Notes under the pieces: model-generated | Database searches by the model: none | Told to the model about the DNA's origin: nothing | The model's input: only the letters and a program-made list of their open reading frames with translations | Assembly (NCBI RefSeq): GCF_002777915.1 | Contig: NZ_NJGE01000003.1 | Coordinates: forward strand, 62,001-126,000 | Source of the DNA: Bartonella tribocorum | GTDB lineage: Bacteria; Pseudomonadota; Alphaproteobacteria; Rhizobiales; Rhizobiaceae | Length of the DNA: 64,000 bases | Reading direction: 5' to 3' | Shown here: piece after piece, positions 8,774-22,154 of the stretch | Layout: every line of letters starts with the position of its first letter | How positions within the stretch are numbered: position 1 is the first letter of the stretch | Program-made: the position numbers and the translations under genes

Positions 8774-10600
8774 ATGTATCAATCTTTTGAAACAACAACA
8801 AACCCCACCCATGCCTTCGGGCGTATTTCCTCTCTTCGTAAAGAACTCGATCGTCTTGGGCTCGATGGTTTTCTGGTTCCACGCAGCGATGAACATCAAG
8901 GAGAATATGTTCCCCCTCATGCTCAACGCCTGAGCTGGCTTACTGGCTTTACTGGATCAGCAGGGATCGCTCTTATTTTAAAAAATAAAGCGATTATCTT
9001 TACAGATGGACGCTATAAACTCCAAGTTCGCCAACAAACTGATCCTCATATTTTTGAATATGAAGATCTTATAACGTGTCCTCCCTCACAATGGCTTGAA
9101 AAAAATGGAAAACAGCTTTCTATTGGCTTTGATCCATGGCTCCACACCATTGCCGCTACAGATGCATTGAGAAAATCCTTAGAAATAAAAACAGCTGGAA
9201 AGCTGATCGCAGTTCAACAAAACCTCGTTGACCTTATTTGGCATGATCAACCACCATCACCACAATCTGCTTTATCGATTCATCCTCTTCAATATGCAGG
9301 ATGGGAGAGTGATGAAAAACTATCTTTAATTCGCAAAGACATACACCAAGCCTGTGCAGATGTTTTTATTTTTACAGATCCCTCTTCTATTGCATGGATA
9401 TTCAATATACGTGGCAATGACGTTTCCAATACACCTTTTTCTCTTTGTTTTGCCCTGATACCCATAGAAGAAACACCAGCCTTATTCATTGATAGCAAAA
9501 AGCTTGGTGTAGAACAAAAACAATATCTGGAACGGTATGCAAAATTATATGAACCAGAACAATTTATTGTAAAGATCAAAGATTATAATCAAAAAGGTAT
9601 GATTTTTGCCTTAGATCCACAGTTAACATGCGAAAAGTTACGCACTGTACTTGAAGAGGATGGAAAATTTTTTATCACACTAACTGACCCTGCTGCTCTA
9701 CCCCGTGCCATTAAAAATAACACGGAATTGGAAGGTGCGCGGGAAGCACATCTATGCGATGGTGTTGCTCTTACCCGTTTTTTTGCTTGGTTAGACAAAC
9801 AAACACCAGGCACAATCAATGAAATTTCTGCTGCTCAGAAATTAGAAGAATTTCGCATAAATACGGCAGAAAATATGGGAAAAAAACTTGAAGATCTCTC
9901 TTTTGATACAATCTCAGCAGCAGGTGCAAATGGAGCGATCATCCATTACCGTGTAACAAATGAAACCAATAAACAACTCAAAGCTGGTGAACTTTACCTT
10001 GTGGATTCAGGTGGACAATACCGTGATGGCACCACAGATGTCACACGTACGGTAGCAATTGGGAATATTGGAGAAGAAGAAAAACGCTGTTTTACTCTGG
10101 TTCTTAAAGGCATGATTGCTCTTTCAACCGCTTGCTTTCCAAAAGGAACACGCGGACAAGATATTGATGTTCTAGCGCGCATTGCCTTGTGGAAAGCCGG
10201 TTTTGATTACGCCCATGGCACGGGGCATGGTGTTGGTTCTTATCTCTCTGTTCATGAAGGACCACAAAATATTTCATGTAGAGGATGCCAAGAACTCATC
10301 CCTGGAATGATTGTTTCTAATGAACCTGGATATTATCGTGAAGGTGCTTTTGGTATTCGTATTGAAAATTTACTCATTGTAAAACCAGCACAAAGAATTG
10401 CTGATGGAGAAAAAGAAATGCTCTCGTTTGAAACACTCACGAATTGCCCCATTGATCGAAGGCTCATCCTCTCAGAGCTTTTGACACAAGAAGAGCAACA
10501 ATGGCTCAATGATTATCATGCGCGTGTTTATCAGATGAATGCACCCTACCTTAATGAAGAAGAAAAGGAATGGGCGAAAGAAGCAACAATGCCCCTTTAA
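8774..10600 (+). CDS. pepP: Xaa-Pro aminopeptidase (M24B, long form)
   Basis: A 608-residue cytosolic metallopeptidase that removes N-terminal residues before proline. The order is two creatinase-like N-terminal domains (about 1-310), then the pita-bread catalytic domain. Metal ligands are visible: DSGGQYRDGTTDVTRT (two Asp), HGTGHGVGSYLSVHEGP (His), SNEPGYY (Glu) and GIRIENL (Glu). The C-terminal extension ending in NDYHARVYQ is typical of the roughly 600-residue eukaryote-like long form seen in many alphaproteobacteria. It converges with ligA; the 260 bases between hold no clear gene. Confidence 0.92.
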   Translation: MYQSFETTTNPTHAFGRISSLRKELDRLGLDGFLVPRSDEHQGEYVPPHAQRLSWLTGFTGSAGIALILKNKAIIFTDGRYKLQVRQQTDPHIFEYEDLITCPPSQWLEKNGKQLSIGFDPWLHTIAATDALRKSLEIKTAGKLIAVQQNLVDLIWHDQPPSPQSALSIHPLQYAGWESDEKLSLIRKDIHQACADVFIFTDPSSIAWIFNIRGNDVSNTPFSLCFALIPIEETPALFIDSKKLGVEQKQYLERYAKLYEPEQFIVKIKDYNQKGMIFALDPQLTCEKLRTVLEEDGKFFITLTDPAALPRAIKNNTELEGAREAHLCDGVALTRFFAWLDKQTPGTINEISAAQKLEEFRINTAENMGKKLEDLSFDTISAAGANGAIIHYRVTNETNKQLKAGELYLVDSGGQYRDGTTDVTRTVAIGNIGEEEKRCFTLVLKGMIALSTACFPKGTRGQDIDVLARIALWKAGFDYAHGTGHGVGSYLSVHEGPQNISCRGCQELIPGMIVSNEPGYYREGAFGIRIENLLIVKPAQRIADGEKEMLSFETLTNCPIDRRLILSELLTQEEQQWLNDYHARVYQMNAPYLNEEEKEWAKEATMPL

Positions 10601-10860
10601 GTAAAAAGCACAAAAATATTTTTTAACGCTTTCTAACACGCACACCCCTGCTTTTTTCCAAGCAAAAATGTGCACTGAACACGAGGAAATCTTCAAAACA
10701 TTTCCTCATTAGCTTATTATCTTGATAAGGAAATTTATCTTGATAACACAATATTTTACAGCATAAAAAAATAATTATAAATGAACTTTCAAAACCAATA
10801 AATTGCATCTAATGAGAAAAATAAAGACGAGCATATTCTTCATGCTTGAGGGTCATCTCC

Positions 10861-13059
<2,199 letters not shown>

Positions 13060-13132
13060 TCAACTCTTTCATCATGAAGTGAATTCAAATGAAAGCATGC
13101 TCGTCAATCTTTTTACCTTTTTCCAATGATGA

Positions 13133-14794
13133 CTAGGCAAGAAGCTTCTGAGCAGCAGCCCGTGCTTCTTCAGTAATCTGTTCTCCTGCCAACATACGAG
13201 CAATTTCTTCTGCACGCTCATGCTCTTCCATTTTATGAATAGCCGTAACAAAGCGCCCTTTATCGTCACTCTCAATCTTTGAAATAAGAAAATGATTATG
13301 CGCTTTTGACGCGACTTGGGGGGCATGTGTAATAGCAAAAACCTGAATCTTTTCCGACAAACGCTGCAACCGCTGCCCAATAGCTGCAGCAACAGCGCCC
13401 CCAGCGCCTGTATCAATTTCATCAAAAATCAGCGTGGGAGCAGATCCACGATCAGATAACACAACCTTTAATGCTAGTAAAAAACGAGATAATTCACCGC
13501 CAGAAGCCACACTCAGCATGGGACCAGCCCGTGTTCCAGGATTTGTTCGAACCCAATATTCAATACGATCACACCCCTCTGCATTTCGCCTTTCAACATC
13601 AGTCTGCATTTCAACAATAAATTCTGCCTTTTCTAACTTCAATGCTGGCAATTCAGCCATAACACTTTCAGATAAATGCTTTGCTGTTTCTCGACGCTTT
13701 ATCGTTAAGACTTCTGCCAATGTATCATAATTTTTCTTTGCCTGCTCTGCCTCATCTTCAAAACGTGTCAACGTGTTCTGAGCCTCTTCAAAATCCGTAA
13801 GTTCAGCATCCATTTTATCGCGCAACTGAACCAATTCATCTGCACAGACCTGATATTTACGAGCAAAACCACGAAGCGTAAAAAGGCGTTCTTCTATCCG
13901 TTCCAATTCATCAGGTTCAAAATCCAATGCCCGCATTGCCGCCTCAATTCCCTCCTGTGCTGTTGCAAGAGCATGCAATGCATCATCGATAGATTTCACC
14001 ACAGGAGCAATCAGCTCCTCTGCCTCAGGAATTTTCCGCTCCAAGCGCCTTACCAAATTAGAAAGCACCGGAATTGGCGATTTTTGACCACTTAAAAGAT
14101 CATCCGCTTCTTTAATATCCGTCGCTATTTTTTCTAATTTAAGCATATCTGAACGGCGAAGAGAAAGGGCATCTTCTTCACCAACTTGAACATCAAGCTT
14201 TTCAAGTTCTTGCACACACGCACGCAGATAATCCATCTCACGCGTTGCATTTTCTACTTTAAGACGCTGTTGTTGCAAACGCTCTTCACATTCATGCCAT
14301 ACCCGATAACACTGGCGCAAATTTTCTACTTCATCTTCAAGCCCGCCAAAAGCATCTAATAATTGGCGATGTGCAGCAACATCAACAAGCGCACGATCAT
14401 CATGCTGTCCATGAATTTCAACCAACTGACGGCCAACACTCCGCATCAAGGAAACACTAGCCACCTGATCATTAATAAAGACACGACTGCGCCCATCACT
14501 TGATTGCACACGCCGTAAAATGATATCGCCTTCCTCATCAAGACCATTCTCACGAATAAGCTGACGTGCAGGATGTGAAATAGGGACATCAAAAACAGCC
14601 GTAACCTGCCCACGGTCAGTACCATGACGCACAAGCGAAGCATCCCCCCGCCCTCCAAGGGCAAGCGACAAAGCATCAAGGAGAATAGATTTTCCCGCCC
14701 CTGTTTCACCAGTTAAAACCGTCAACCCCGCCGCAAAATGAATATCGAGCGTTTCGATCAAAACAATATTATGAATCGAAAGCTGTATCAGCAT
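13133..14794 (-). CDS. recN: DNA repair protein RecN
   Basis: A 553-residue SMC-like ATPase for double-strand-break repair. Walker A is GETGAGKS (about 29-36). Long coiled-coil arms fill about 150-350, and the C-terminal lobe has SGGELSRFLLALKVVL (signature), LIFDEIDTGAGG (Walker B) and QVFAITHAPQVASKA. The length is normal. It starts 6 bases after the bamD stop, so the two are translated from one message. I did not find an alphaproteobacterial LexA box (GTTC-N7-GTTC) near it, so SOS control is not supported here. Confidence 0.95.
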   Translation of the reverse strand: MLIQLSIHNIVLIETLDIHFAAGLTVLTGETGAGKSILLDALSLALGGRGDASLVRHGTDRGQVTAVFDVPISHPARQLIRENGLDEEGDIILRRVQSSDGRSRVFINDQVASVSLMRSVGRQLVEIHGQHDDRALVDVAAHRQLLDAFGGLEDEVENLRQCYRVWHECEERLQQQRLKVENATREMDYLRACVQELEKLDVQVGEEDALSLRRSDMLKLEKIATDIKEADDLLSGQKSPIPVLSNLVRRLERKIPEAEELIAPVVKSIDDALHALATAQEGIEAAMRALDFEPDELERIEERLFTLRGFARKYQVCADELVQLRDKMDAELTDFEEAQNTLTRFEDEAEQAKKNYDTLAEVLTIKRRETAKHLSESVMAELPALKLEKAEFIVEMQTDVERRNAEGCDRIEYWVRTNPGTRAGPMLSVASGGELSRFLLALKVVLSDRGSAPTLIFDEIDTGAGGAVAAAIGQRLQRLSEKIQVFAITHAPQVASKAHNHFLISKIESDDKGRFVTAIHKMEEHERAEEIARMLAGEQITEEARAAAQKLLA

Positions 14795-14800
14795 AGAGAA

Positions 14801-15694
14801 TCAACGTACCCTCTTCTTATCACCACCTAAAGCATTTGAGATCCAAGAAGATTTATGCTCATGTGGCACTATTTTATTCTTCTGCAAGAGATTATAAGAA
14901 AATTTATACCACTCACTTTTGGGATAATTACGTCCTAAAATAGCTGCTGCCGTCTGTGCTTCCGCCGTTAAACCGAGAGCAAGATTAACTTCTGTTAAAC
15001 GGAAAAGCGCTTCTTCAATTTGATTTGTATCGGAATACTCTTCAACGACGGTGCGAAACCGTCTACTTGCAGCAAGATAGCGCCGCCCCTCTTCATAATA
15101 ACGGCCAATCTGCATTTCTTTACCAGCCAACTGTTCGCGCCCGAAACGTATTTTATCCTTAGCATCCTTGACATATTCAGAATTCGGATAACGCTCTATA
15201 AGGAGCTGCATCGCAGCAATAGCACGTTTCGTATCACGTTGATCACGCGTAACATCAGGAATCCGACGGAAAGAAGAAAGACCAATGATATAGTACGCAT
15301 AAGCCGAGTCAGTAGACCCTGGATAAAGAGTAATATAGCGTTGAGCCATACTAATTGCATCATCATACTTTCCAAGTCGATAATTTGTAAAAGCACCCAT
15401 GACTAAAGATTTACGGCCCCAATCTGTATAAGCGTACTGTTTTTCAATTTTCAAAAACTTTTTCGCTGCGTCTGCAAGCCGCCCACTCTCAAGGCTAGCA
15501 AGCCCCTGATTATAGAGAACATCTGGTGGATCTATTTTCAAAACATAAGCAGATGGATCAAGGGTATTTTTCTCTTTAAAGAGACATCCCGCTAACACAC
15601 AAGTGCTTCCTAAAAGCACCACCCCCAATATCCTGCGTACAACATTAGATTTTCTATATGCTATATTTCTAATGCACACATGAGATTTTTTCAT
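14801..15694 (-). CDS. bamD: Outer-membrane assembly lipoprotein BamD (ComL)
   Basis: A 297-residue lipoprotein. The lipobox is LAGC, with the modified Cys near residue 37. The N-terminal region before it is longer than usual, and the ATG at 15694 is supported by GGAGG upstream. The mature part shows TPR-like repeats (YNQGLASLESGRLADAAKKF, FTNYRLGKYDDAISMAQRYI, AIAAMQLLIERYPNSEY, EALFRLTEVNLALGL), as in BamD. BamD works with BamA to insert beta-barrel proteins. It sits in the conserved rhizobial order lpxC-bamD-recN. Confidence 0.92.
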   Translation of the reverse strand: MKKSHVCIRNIAYRKSNVVRRILGVVLLGSTCVLAGCLFKEKNTLDPSAYVLKIDPPDVLYNQGLASLESGRLADAAKKFLKIEKQYAYTDWGRKSLVMGAFTNYRLGKYDDAISMAQRYITLYPGSTDSAYAYYIIGLSSFRRIPDVTRDQRDTKRAIAAMQLLIERYPNSEYVKDAKDKIRFGREQLAGKEMQIGRYYEEGRRYLAASRRFRTVVEEYSDTNQIEEALFRLTEVNLALGLTAEAQTAAAILGRNYPKSEWYKFSYNLLQKNKIVPHEHKSSWISNALGGDKKRVR

Positions 15695-15855
15695 AGTCTT
15701 TCCAGCCTCCAGAGAATATCACCTTGTAGCAAAAATAATTTGTTAAAAGTTTTTATACCATATCACTTTAAAATGCACATAACCAATTTAGCAGTTTAGG
15801 TCAATCATCCCCTTAAAAATCAAATAAATGATAAAAAAGCCTTGCCAATTTTCTT

Positions 15856-16740
15856 TTATTCTTTCCCTAAAGAGCTTTTTTCATAATATGATTCGTCTGC
15901 CAAAACAGCTTTCACCAATTGTGCATTAATTCTATGTCCACTACAATAAGAGCGAAATAATCCAATAAAAGGGCTCCCAAGCAAAGCAGTATCACCAATC
16001 GCATCAAGCATCTTGTGCCGAACACATTCATTTTCCCAATAAGGACCATCAGAATTTAAAATTTTGTCATTCAAACCGATAACAAGAGAATTTTCCAAAG
16101 AAGCACCTCTCGCCTTTCCCAAAAGCCGCAATTTTTCTACGTCTTTGATAAAACCAAAAGTGCGTGCGCGTGACAAATCATCTCGAAATCCTTGGCTGGT
16201 AAGATCAAAACAGAAATGTTGCTTACCAATAGCAGAAGAAGGAAAAGAGATCGTTACATCAAAACGACGCCCATCAAATGGCAAGAACTCTGCAAAACCA
16301 TGAGCTCCTTCAACCCGCAACGGCTTTTTTATAATGAAATAAGAACGGTATGCATTTTGCTGGATAATGCCAGCATCTTCAAAAGCTTGGCAATATTGCC
16401 ATGCAGAACCATCTAAAATAGGGATCTCATTCTGCGACACTTCAATAACAAGATTGTCCAAATTATAAGCAGCAATAGCTGCCATCAAGTGTTCAATTGT
16501 TTCAACCCCTACCTGTCCATCTCCAAGCATGGTTGATAACTCGGTTTCTCCCATTTGTGATGCATGGGCTTGAAACATTTTCTCTGTTCCGTCTAATCCA
16601 AAACGTTTAAAAAGAATACCACATCCAACATCAGCTGGATAAATCTTTACCATTGACAAACAGCCACTATGAACGCCAACGCCCTTAAATGTTACTGCTT
16701 TTTTAAGAGTCGACTGATATTTCGGTACCAAGTTCATCAT
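15856..16740 (-). CDS. lpxC: UDP-3-O-acyl-N-acetylglucosamine deacetylase
   Basis: A 294-residue cytosolic zinc enzyme that catalyses the committed step of lipid A synthesis. Hallmarks: TFKGVGVHSG at the N terminus, ETIEHLMAAI (zinc His), VRHKMLDAIGDTALLG (His and Asp zinc ligands) and GHRINAQLVKAVL (catalytic His). The length is close to the family norm. It follows ftsZ with a 213-base gap that contains a strong hairpin terminator (16817-16846), so lpxC probably has a promoter of its own or depends on read-through. MNL at 16737 is an equally good start. Confidence 0.95.
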   Translation of the reverse strand: MMNLVPKYQSTLKKAVTFKGVGVHSGCLSMVKIYPADVGCGILFKRFGLDGTEKMFQAHASQMGETELSTMLGDGQVGVETIEHLMAAIAAYNLDNLVIEVSQNEIPILDGSAWQYCQAFEDAGIIQQNAYRSYFIIKKPLRVEGAHGFAEFLPFDGRRFDVTISFPSSAIGKQHFCFDLTSQGFRDDLSRARTFGFIKDVEKLRLLGKARGASLENSLVIGLNDKILNSDGPYWENECVRHKMLDAIGDTALLGSPFIGLFRSYCSGHRINAQLVKAVLADESYYEKSSLGKE

Positions 16741-16816
16741 ATTATTTTATTGCATTTCTTTTACACATTTTAATAAAACTTATAAAACCATTAGAAAAAT
16801 ATTCATAGTAAATAAT

Positions 16817-16846
16817 AAAAAAAACCGCTTAATATAAGCGGTTTTT
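16817..16846 (-). terminator. Terminator between ftsZ and lpxC
   Basis: The stem CCGCTTA (16825-16831) pairs with TAAGCGG (16835-16841) and is flanked by an A8 run and a T5 run, so it can act in both directions. It lies about 110 bases past the ftsZ stop and should end the dcw transcript. Confidence 0.8.
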
Positions 16847-16953
16847 AAAAAACAAAGTATTTTATCCAAAACAATAGTGTATTTTACTTCATAATTTCTG
16901 ACCTATCGTAACAAAAATCATAAAATTTCTTACTTTGCCTCATTTTTTATCAA

Positions 16954-18735
16954 TTAATTTGCCTGACGACGTAAAAACGCCGGTATTTCTAACTGATCTT
17001 CTTCACTGATAAAAGTACGCTGATCTTGTGGAACCTGAGGATGCAATTCACCAGAACGGCGTGGAACATAAACAGAAGCATCTTGAGAAAGCGCCTGAGA
17101 ATTTTTATTATAAACGTGAGACTCTTGCTGCTGTGACGATCTCACAGCAGGTTCCAACCTCGCTTCTGGCTCTGCTTCCTCACGATGTGTCAAGCTCTGT
17201 TTCAAACGCTGCCAAAGGTTACGAGGACTTTGATCAGCCACAGATGCTCTTTGACCTTGTCCGTGAGCAACAGGAGGAAAATCCTTTAACTCAGGCATAC
17301 GCATTGGAGAGCGCGCCTGCATCTGTTGCATTTGTTTTGGTTGCACTGGCTTTTCTTTTTGCTTCACGATCCCTGTCATCTCATCAAGATCATCAAGAAC
17401 ATGCGCTGTTGCTTCCATGCTCACAGGAGCCGACATAGTTTGTTGAGAAGCTCGGCTTACTTGCATACGTGGACCATTTGATATCTGATCCTGCACAGTA
17501 TTTGAACCATAAGCAACCGTTTTTGTCGCATTTCGTGTCATCATTGCCTCTGCAGGCTGCGCAAAAATTTGACTTTTAGGACGAAACTGTTCTCCTGTTG
17601 GCTTCCCCTTTTCTATTTCAAGTGATTCGATGACTTCTACCATTGATTCAGAACGCAAAGGCGATGACTGAACATGAAAAGAACTGTTTGGTGTTCCAGA
17701 ATCATTCTTGCGTATTGAAGAGGTTGGTCTTTGAAGCTGAGACTGAGAGGACTGAACCACATTACTAACCTCACGATCAATACCGGTAGCAACCACGGAT
17801 ACACGAATAACACCTTCCAATGACTCATCATCAATGGCCCCAAAGATCACATTCGCATCAGCATCTACTTCTTCACGAATACGATTAGCAGCTTCATCCA
17901 CCTCAAAGAGCGTCATATCACGCCCCCCCGTAATAGAAATCAATAAACCACGTGCTCCACGCATAGAGGTATCATCCAACAATGGGTTAGCAATAGCAGC
18001 TTCAGCAGCCGCCAAAGCACGCCCTTCACCAGATGCTTCCCCCGTTCCCATCATAGCTCGGCCCATTTCGTGCATAACAGAACGAACATCAGCAAAATCG
18101 AGGTTAATCAAGCCCTCTTTAATCATCAAATCCGTAATAGAAGCAACACCAGAATAAAGCACTTGGTCAGCCATAGCAAAAGCATCAGCAAATGTTGTCT
18201 TATCATTTGCAATACGGAAAAGATTTTGATTAGGAATAACAATCAATGTATCAACAGACTTTTGTAATTCTTCAATACCAGCCTCTGCCGTTTTCATACG
18301 ACGAGCCCCTTCAAACTGAAATGGCTTTGTCACAACACCAACGGTCAAAATACCCTTTTCACGCGCCGCGCGAGCAACAACGGGAGCAGCGCCTGTTCCA
18401 GTTCCGCCCCCCATACCAGCAGTAATAAAAACCATATGAGAGTCTGCAAGATGATCGATAATTTCATCAATACATTCTTCTGCCGCTGCTTGTCCAACTT
18501 CTGGTAAAGCCCCAGCACCCAAACCTTCTGTGACAGCTGCACCAAGCTGAATAACACGTTCAGCCTTTGACATAGCCAAAGCCTGTGCATCCGTATTTGC
18601 AACAACAAAGTCAACTCCTTGAAGACCAGCATTAATCATATTATTCACGGCATTCCCGCCACCACCTCCAACACCAAAAACGGTAATGCGTGGCTTCAAT
18701 TCCGCGATATCTGGCCGATGCAGATTAATCGTCAT
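16954..18735 (-). CDS. ftsZ: Cell division protein FtsZ (long form)
   Basis: A 593-residue tubulin homologue that forms the division ring. The GTPase domain includes [15 protein letters not shown], the tubulin signature [13 protein letters not shown] and [11 protein letters not shown]. After about residue 320 comes a long, Gln/Ser/Pro-rich linker, then the conserved tail [12 protein letters not shown] that binds FtsA and other partners. The protein is much longer than the roughly 380-residue FtsZ of E. coli, as is usual in Rhizobiales. The frame is open to 18759. I choose the ATG at 18735 ([10 protein letters not shown]) because GAGAAGGAAA sits right before it. ftsA is 63 bases upstream. Confidence 0.96.
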   Translation of the reverse strand: MTINLHRPDIAELKPRITVFGVGGGGGNAVNNMINAGLQGVDFVVANTDAQALAMSKAERVIQLGAAVTEGLGAGALPEVGQAAAEECIDEIIDHLADSHMVFITAGMGGGTGTGAAPVVARAAREKGILTVGVVTKPFQFEGARRMKTAEAGIEELQKSVDTLIVIPNQNLFRIANDKTTFADAFAMADQVLYSGVASITDLMIKEGLINLDFADVRSVMHEMGRAMMGTGEASGEGRALAAAEAAIANPLLDDTSMRGARGLLISITGGRDMTLFEVDEAANRIREEVDADANVIFGAIDDESLEGVIRVSVVATGIDREVSNVVQSSQSQLQRPTSSIRKNDSGTPNSSFHVQSSPLRSESMVEVIESLEIEKGKPTGEQFRPKSQIFAQPAEAMMTRNATKTVAYGSNTVQDQISNGPRMQVSRASQQTMSAPVSMEATAHVLDDLDEMTGIVKQKEKPVQPKQMQQMQARSPMRMPELKDFPPVAHGQGQRASVADQSPRNLWQRLKQSLTHREEAEPEARLEPAVRSSQQQESHVYNKNSQALSQDASVYVPRRSGELHPQVPQDQRTFISEEDQLEIPAFLRRQAN

Positions 18736-18798
18736 TTTCTTTTCCTTCTCATAAGACACCGCAAGCCAAAGCGATGAAATTTATCCAACTAGACTTAA

Positions 18799-20100
18799 CT
18801 AAAAACTCTCACGCAACCACTGACCAACACGCTGAAAATATCCACGTGTGCCCATCGATAAATGATTTCCTGCCACTTGCATTGTTTTTTCTTCAAAACC
18901 CACCACTTGCGGATAAATTAACAACCCAACAGCAGATGTAAACGCCGCCCCTTTTGCAAGAGAAGGAAGCCTCGAAATACCTAAAGGCCGCCCGATACGA
19001 ACATTTCTTCCTAATATAGTACGTGCCATTTCCGGCAATCCCGTTAACTGGCTTGCTCCCCCAGTTAAAATAACACGCTTACCAATGATATGACCAAAAC
19101 CAGACCGATTTAGACAATCACGGACCATTTCTAAAATTTCTTCAATACGTGCACGAATGATGCGCCCAAGAAGCGCACGAGGATACTGGGTTTCACGCTG
19201 ATCATTCCCAATTTCCGCTACATTAATCATTTGCCGCTCATCAGCACTTGTTAAAAGTGCTGAACCATAAACAACTTTTAAACGTTCCGACTCTTCTAGA
19301 GACATAGAAAATCCACGCGCAACATCAAGAGTAACATGATGCCCCCCAACAGCAAGAGCATCCGCATGGACAAACTTTCCCTCAAAAAACACTGAGACCG
19401 TTGTTGTGCCACCGCCAAAATCAATACATGCAGCCCCTAAATGCGCCTCATCATTCATCAAGACAGCAAGACCACTTGCAAAGGGTGTAGCAACCATTGC
19501 TTCAACACTCAAATGTGCACGATTAATGCAAGTTTCTAAATTACGCAAAGAGGCTGTTTCTGCTGTTAGCACATGCACATCAACACCAAATATTTCCCCT
19601 GCCATTCCGACAGGATCAGAAATTCCTTTGTCTCCATCCAAAACATAGGAAACCGGAACTGAGTGCATGACATGACGTTCAGCATCAAAAGCTTTACGCG
19701 AAACATCTGAAAAAGCCATACGCATATCACGCTTGGTGACTTCACGACCGTTTAAATGAACCTTTCCATGAATCAAAGCACTTTGTAATCGACTTGAAGA
19801 AAAATTCACAATGACTGAATCCACCACCAAACCAGCCATTTTTTCTGCCGCATCAACAGCCAAGCGTATTGATTGTTCTGCGGCAAACATATCCATGACA
19901 ACACCAGATTTAATACCGCGTGAACGCTGTACGCCAAAGCCTAGAATTTCCATAGAATGTGTACGCCCATGTAAATAGTGCGCATGCTTTAAAGGACGCA
20001 AACAGGCAATAAGACAAACAATCTTACTTGAGCCGACATCAAGAACCGTTAAAAAACGTGTCTTACGTCCCCCCCGATGATGTGATCTGAGCAACATCAT
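18799..20100 (-). CDS. ftsA: Cell division protein FtsA
   Basis: A 433-residue actin-like ATPase that tethers FtsZ to the membrane. Visible: TVLDVGSSKIVCLIA (phosphate 1), RGIKSGVVMDMFAAEQSI, GAACIDFGGGTTTVSVF (phosphate 2), VILTGGASQLTGLPEMA (adenosine motif) and a C-terminal amphipathic tail ending YFQRVGQWLRESF, the likely membrane-binding helix. Its start overlaps the ftsQ stop by 4 bases (ATGA type), which implies translational coupling. Confidence 0.95.
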   Translation of the reverse strand: MMLLRSHHRGGRKTRFLTVLDVGSSKIVCLIACLRPLKHAHYLHGRTHSMEILGFGVQRSRGIKSGVVMDMFAAEQSIRLAVDAAEKMAGLVVDSVIVNFSSSRLQSALIHGKVHLNGREVTKRDMRMAFSDVSRKAFDAERHVMHSVPVSYVLDGDKGISDPVGMAGEIFGVDVHVLTAETASLRNLETCINRAHLSVEAMVATPFASGLAVLMNDEAHLGAACIDFGGGTTTVSVFFEGKFVHADALAVGGHHVTLDVARGFSMSLEESERLKVVYGSALLTSADERQMINVAEIGNDQRETQYPRALLGRIIRARIEEILEMVRDCLNRSGFGHIIGKRVILTGGASQLTGLPEMARTILGRNVRIGRPLGISRLPSLAKGAAFTSAVGLLIYPQVVGFEEKTMQVAGNHLSMGTRGYFQRVGQWLRESF

Positions 20101-21008
20101 GGGTTTCCTGCCTTTCGTGCCTTTAAAATACGTTCTTCTTCTGCGACACTCGCATCATAACGCTCCAACGTTTCATCGGATAAAGAAACAGTAATTCGAT
20201 CAGCAAGACGTAAATCAACCCTGAGAATATCGCGCGATAAAAGATCTTGCATTGTACCGGACGAAACAAGAGAGGAAAGCCTTTCAAGAGCACCATTTTC
20301 AGGCAACATAACGCGCATTTCATTATCCAAGATAAGATCCCAACGCCGATCCCCTACCCGCACAAAAGCGCGAACACGATCATACACTTGCCGATAGACT
20401 GACAGCGCTTGAATAAATCCTTTCGCTGCATTTTGCGCACCCTGCCCAACCACAAGAGGCAAACCCCGAACAATTTCTCCTTTAAAGGGTACAATAACGC
20501 GCCCTGTATTATCAATGATATCCATTATACTATCATGTTGCCAAATAGCATAAGGTTCACGCTCCACAATAGAAATACGCAGTCTATTGGGATAAATCTT
20601 CTGAACATTCGCCGATTGAACCCAAGCTTGTTTTTCCAAAAGAGAACGGGCCCTTTCAACATCAAAAGTGAATATAGAGGGAGCAACATCAAGTTTTAAA
20701 ATTTTCAAAATATCCTGCTTTGCCAATCGCTTATTCCCAGTGATATCGACATCAACGACCACAAAACCACTATCCGATATGATCGTATTTACGATCACAG
20801 CCATCTGACCACTTGATGAAAGTCCATAAAAAGCCGTAACAAAGAAAAACCATACAACAGCAAAAGAACCGAAATGACGTGGAATATGAATATTGACAAA
20901 AACAAACTCAAACATAAACCGAAGAAAACGACGATAAAGACGTGGCAAAGCCGGCACTGAAAGCACCTCCATCGGAACATTTGTTTTATTAACATTCAAC
21001 GCATACAT
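20097..21008 (-). CDS. ftsQ: Cell division protein FtsQ
   Basis: A 303-residue bitopic divisome protein. A cytoplasmic N-terminal stretch of about 50 residues precedes one transmembrane segment ([20 protein letters not shown]). The POTRA domain follows ([20 protein letters not shown]...), then the FtsQ domain with [16 protein letters not shown]. It links early and late divisome proteins. I use the ATG at 21008 (MYALNVNKT) rather than the upstream in-frame start at 21029. This leaves a 13-base overlap with the end of ddl. Confidence 0.92.
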   Translation of the reverse strand: MYALNVNKTNVPMEVLSVPALPRLYRRFLRFMFEFVFVNIHIPRHFGSFAVVWFFFVTAFYGLSSSGQMAVIVNTIISDSGFVVVDVDITGNKRLAKQDILKILKLDVAPSIFTFDVERARSLLEKQAWVQSANVQKIYPNRLRISIVEREPYAIWQHDSIMDIIDNTGRVIVPFKGEIVRGLPLVVGQGAQNAAKGFIQALSVYRQVYDRVRAFVRVGDRRWDLILDNEMRVMLPENGALERLSSLVSSGTMQDLLSRDILRVDLRLADRITVSLSDETLERYDASVAEEERILKARKAGNP

Positions 21009-21916
21009 GATGCGTCCTCCACCATCCATTGAACAATATCGCCGTAAGTACGGCCGCTCGCTTTTGCAATATCAGGAAGAAGAGACGTCGATGTCATACC
21101 GGGTTGCGTATTAATTTCAAGCCAAACCAATTCTCCTGTTTTCTCATCAAAACGAAAATCAGAACGACTAACACCTCGACACCCTATCGCCTGATGGGCT
21201 GCTAAAGACATTCTTTGCACACTTTGGTAAATATTTAGTGAAAGTTGTGCAGGACAAATGTGAAAAGAACCACCCGTTTTATATTTTGCATCATAATCGT
21301 AGAATGGAAAGTGTTGATCGGGAAGAATTTCGCACACGTCTAGCACTTCATTCCCTAAAACAGCACAAGTCAATTCACGACCAGCAATATATTTTTCAAC
21401 CATCACCTCATCTGCATATCCCCACTCAGCTCCCCCAATATTATGCGGCGGTACAACTTCATTTTCCTGGACAATGACAACACCAAAGCTTGAACCTTCA
21501 CACACAGGTTTAATGACATAAGGAGGCTCCATGGGATGCACTTTCCCAACATCAAAGCGGTTCATAATACGAGAAGGAGCAACACAAACCCCAACACTTG
21601 CAACAATAATTTTCGCACGTCCCTTATCCATGGCCAAAGCAGATGCCATCACACCAGAATGGGTATAAGGAATTTTTAAATATTCAAGAATCCCCTGAAT
21701 CCGACCATCCTCACCAAATGGACCATGCAATGCATTGAAGGCAACATCGGGCTGCAATTGTTCAAGAACAGAAGCAATATGCCCATCAACGTCCACGCGA
21801 CTTACGCGATACCCCTGCATCTCAAGAGCATCAGCACAAGCTTCCCCTGAAGATAAACTTACAGACCGTTCAGAAGAAAAACCTCCCATTAACACAGCTA
21901 TATGTTTATCTTTCAT
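20996..21916 (-). CDS. ddl: D-alanine--D-alanine ligase
   Basis: A 306-residue ATP-grasp enzyme that makes the D-Ala-D-Ala dipeptide for peptidoglycan. Motifs: [20 protein letters not shown] at the N terminus, [43 protein letters not shown] and [18 protein letters not shown]. The length is that of the DdlB group, the form found in dcw clusters. The 238-base gap behind it (21917-22154), before the murB end, is the largest break inside the cell-wall cluster. It probably holds a promoter for ddl-ftsQAZ. Confidence 0.95.
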   Translation of the reverse strand: MKDKHIAVLMGGFSSERSVSLSSGEACADALEMQGYRVSRVDVDGHIASVLEQLQPDVAFNALHGPFGEDGRIQGILEYLKIPYTHSGVMASALAMDKGRAKIIVASVGVCVAPSRIMNRFDVGKVHPMEPPYVIKPVCEGSSFGVVIVQENEVVPPHNIGGAEWGYADEVMVEKYIAGRELTCAVLGNEVLDVCEILPDQHFPFYDYDAKYKTGGSFHICPAQLSLNIYQSVQRMSLAAHQAIGCRGVSRSDFRFDEKTGELVWLEINTQPGMTSTSLLPDIAKASGRTYGDIVQWMVEDASCMR

Positions 21917-22154
21917 AATAAATCACCCTCTTTCGCATACTATATCTAGTCTATATAGAAAACACCGGCACCACATACAGGAAAAACGAAGTTTATCCTT
22001 GCGAATCAATAACCTAGCATTTTGCATAATGAATCAGACTCAAAAGCTTGATGCAAGAGATTCTTTGTTAATTTATTGATTCTTAATAGAATTTTTTTAT
22101 TATCTCTTTGAAATGACTCAATTTTTTATTAACACTTTTTTAGTGAACAATAAA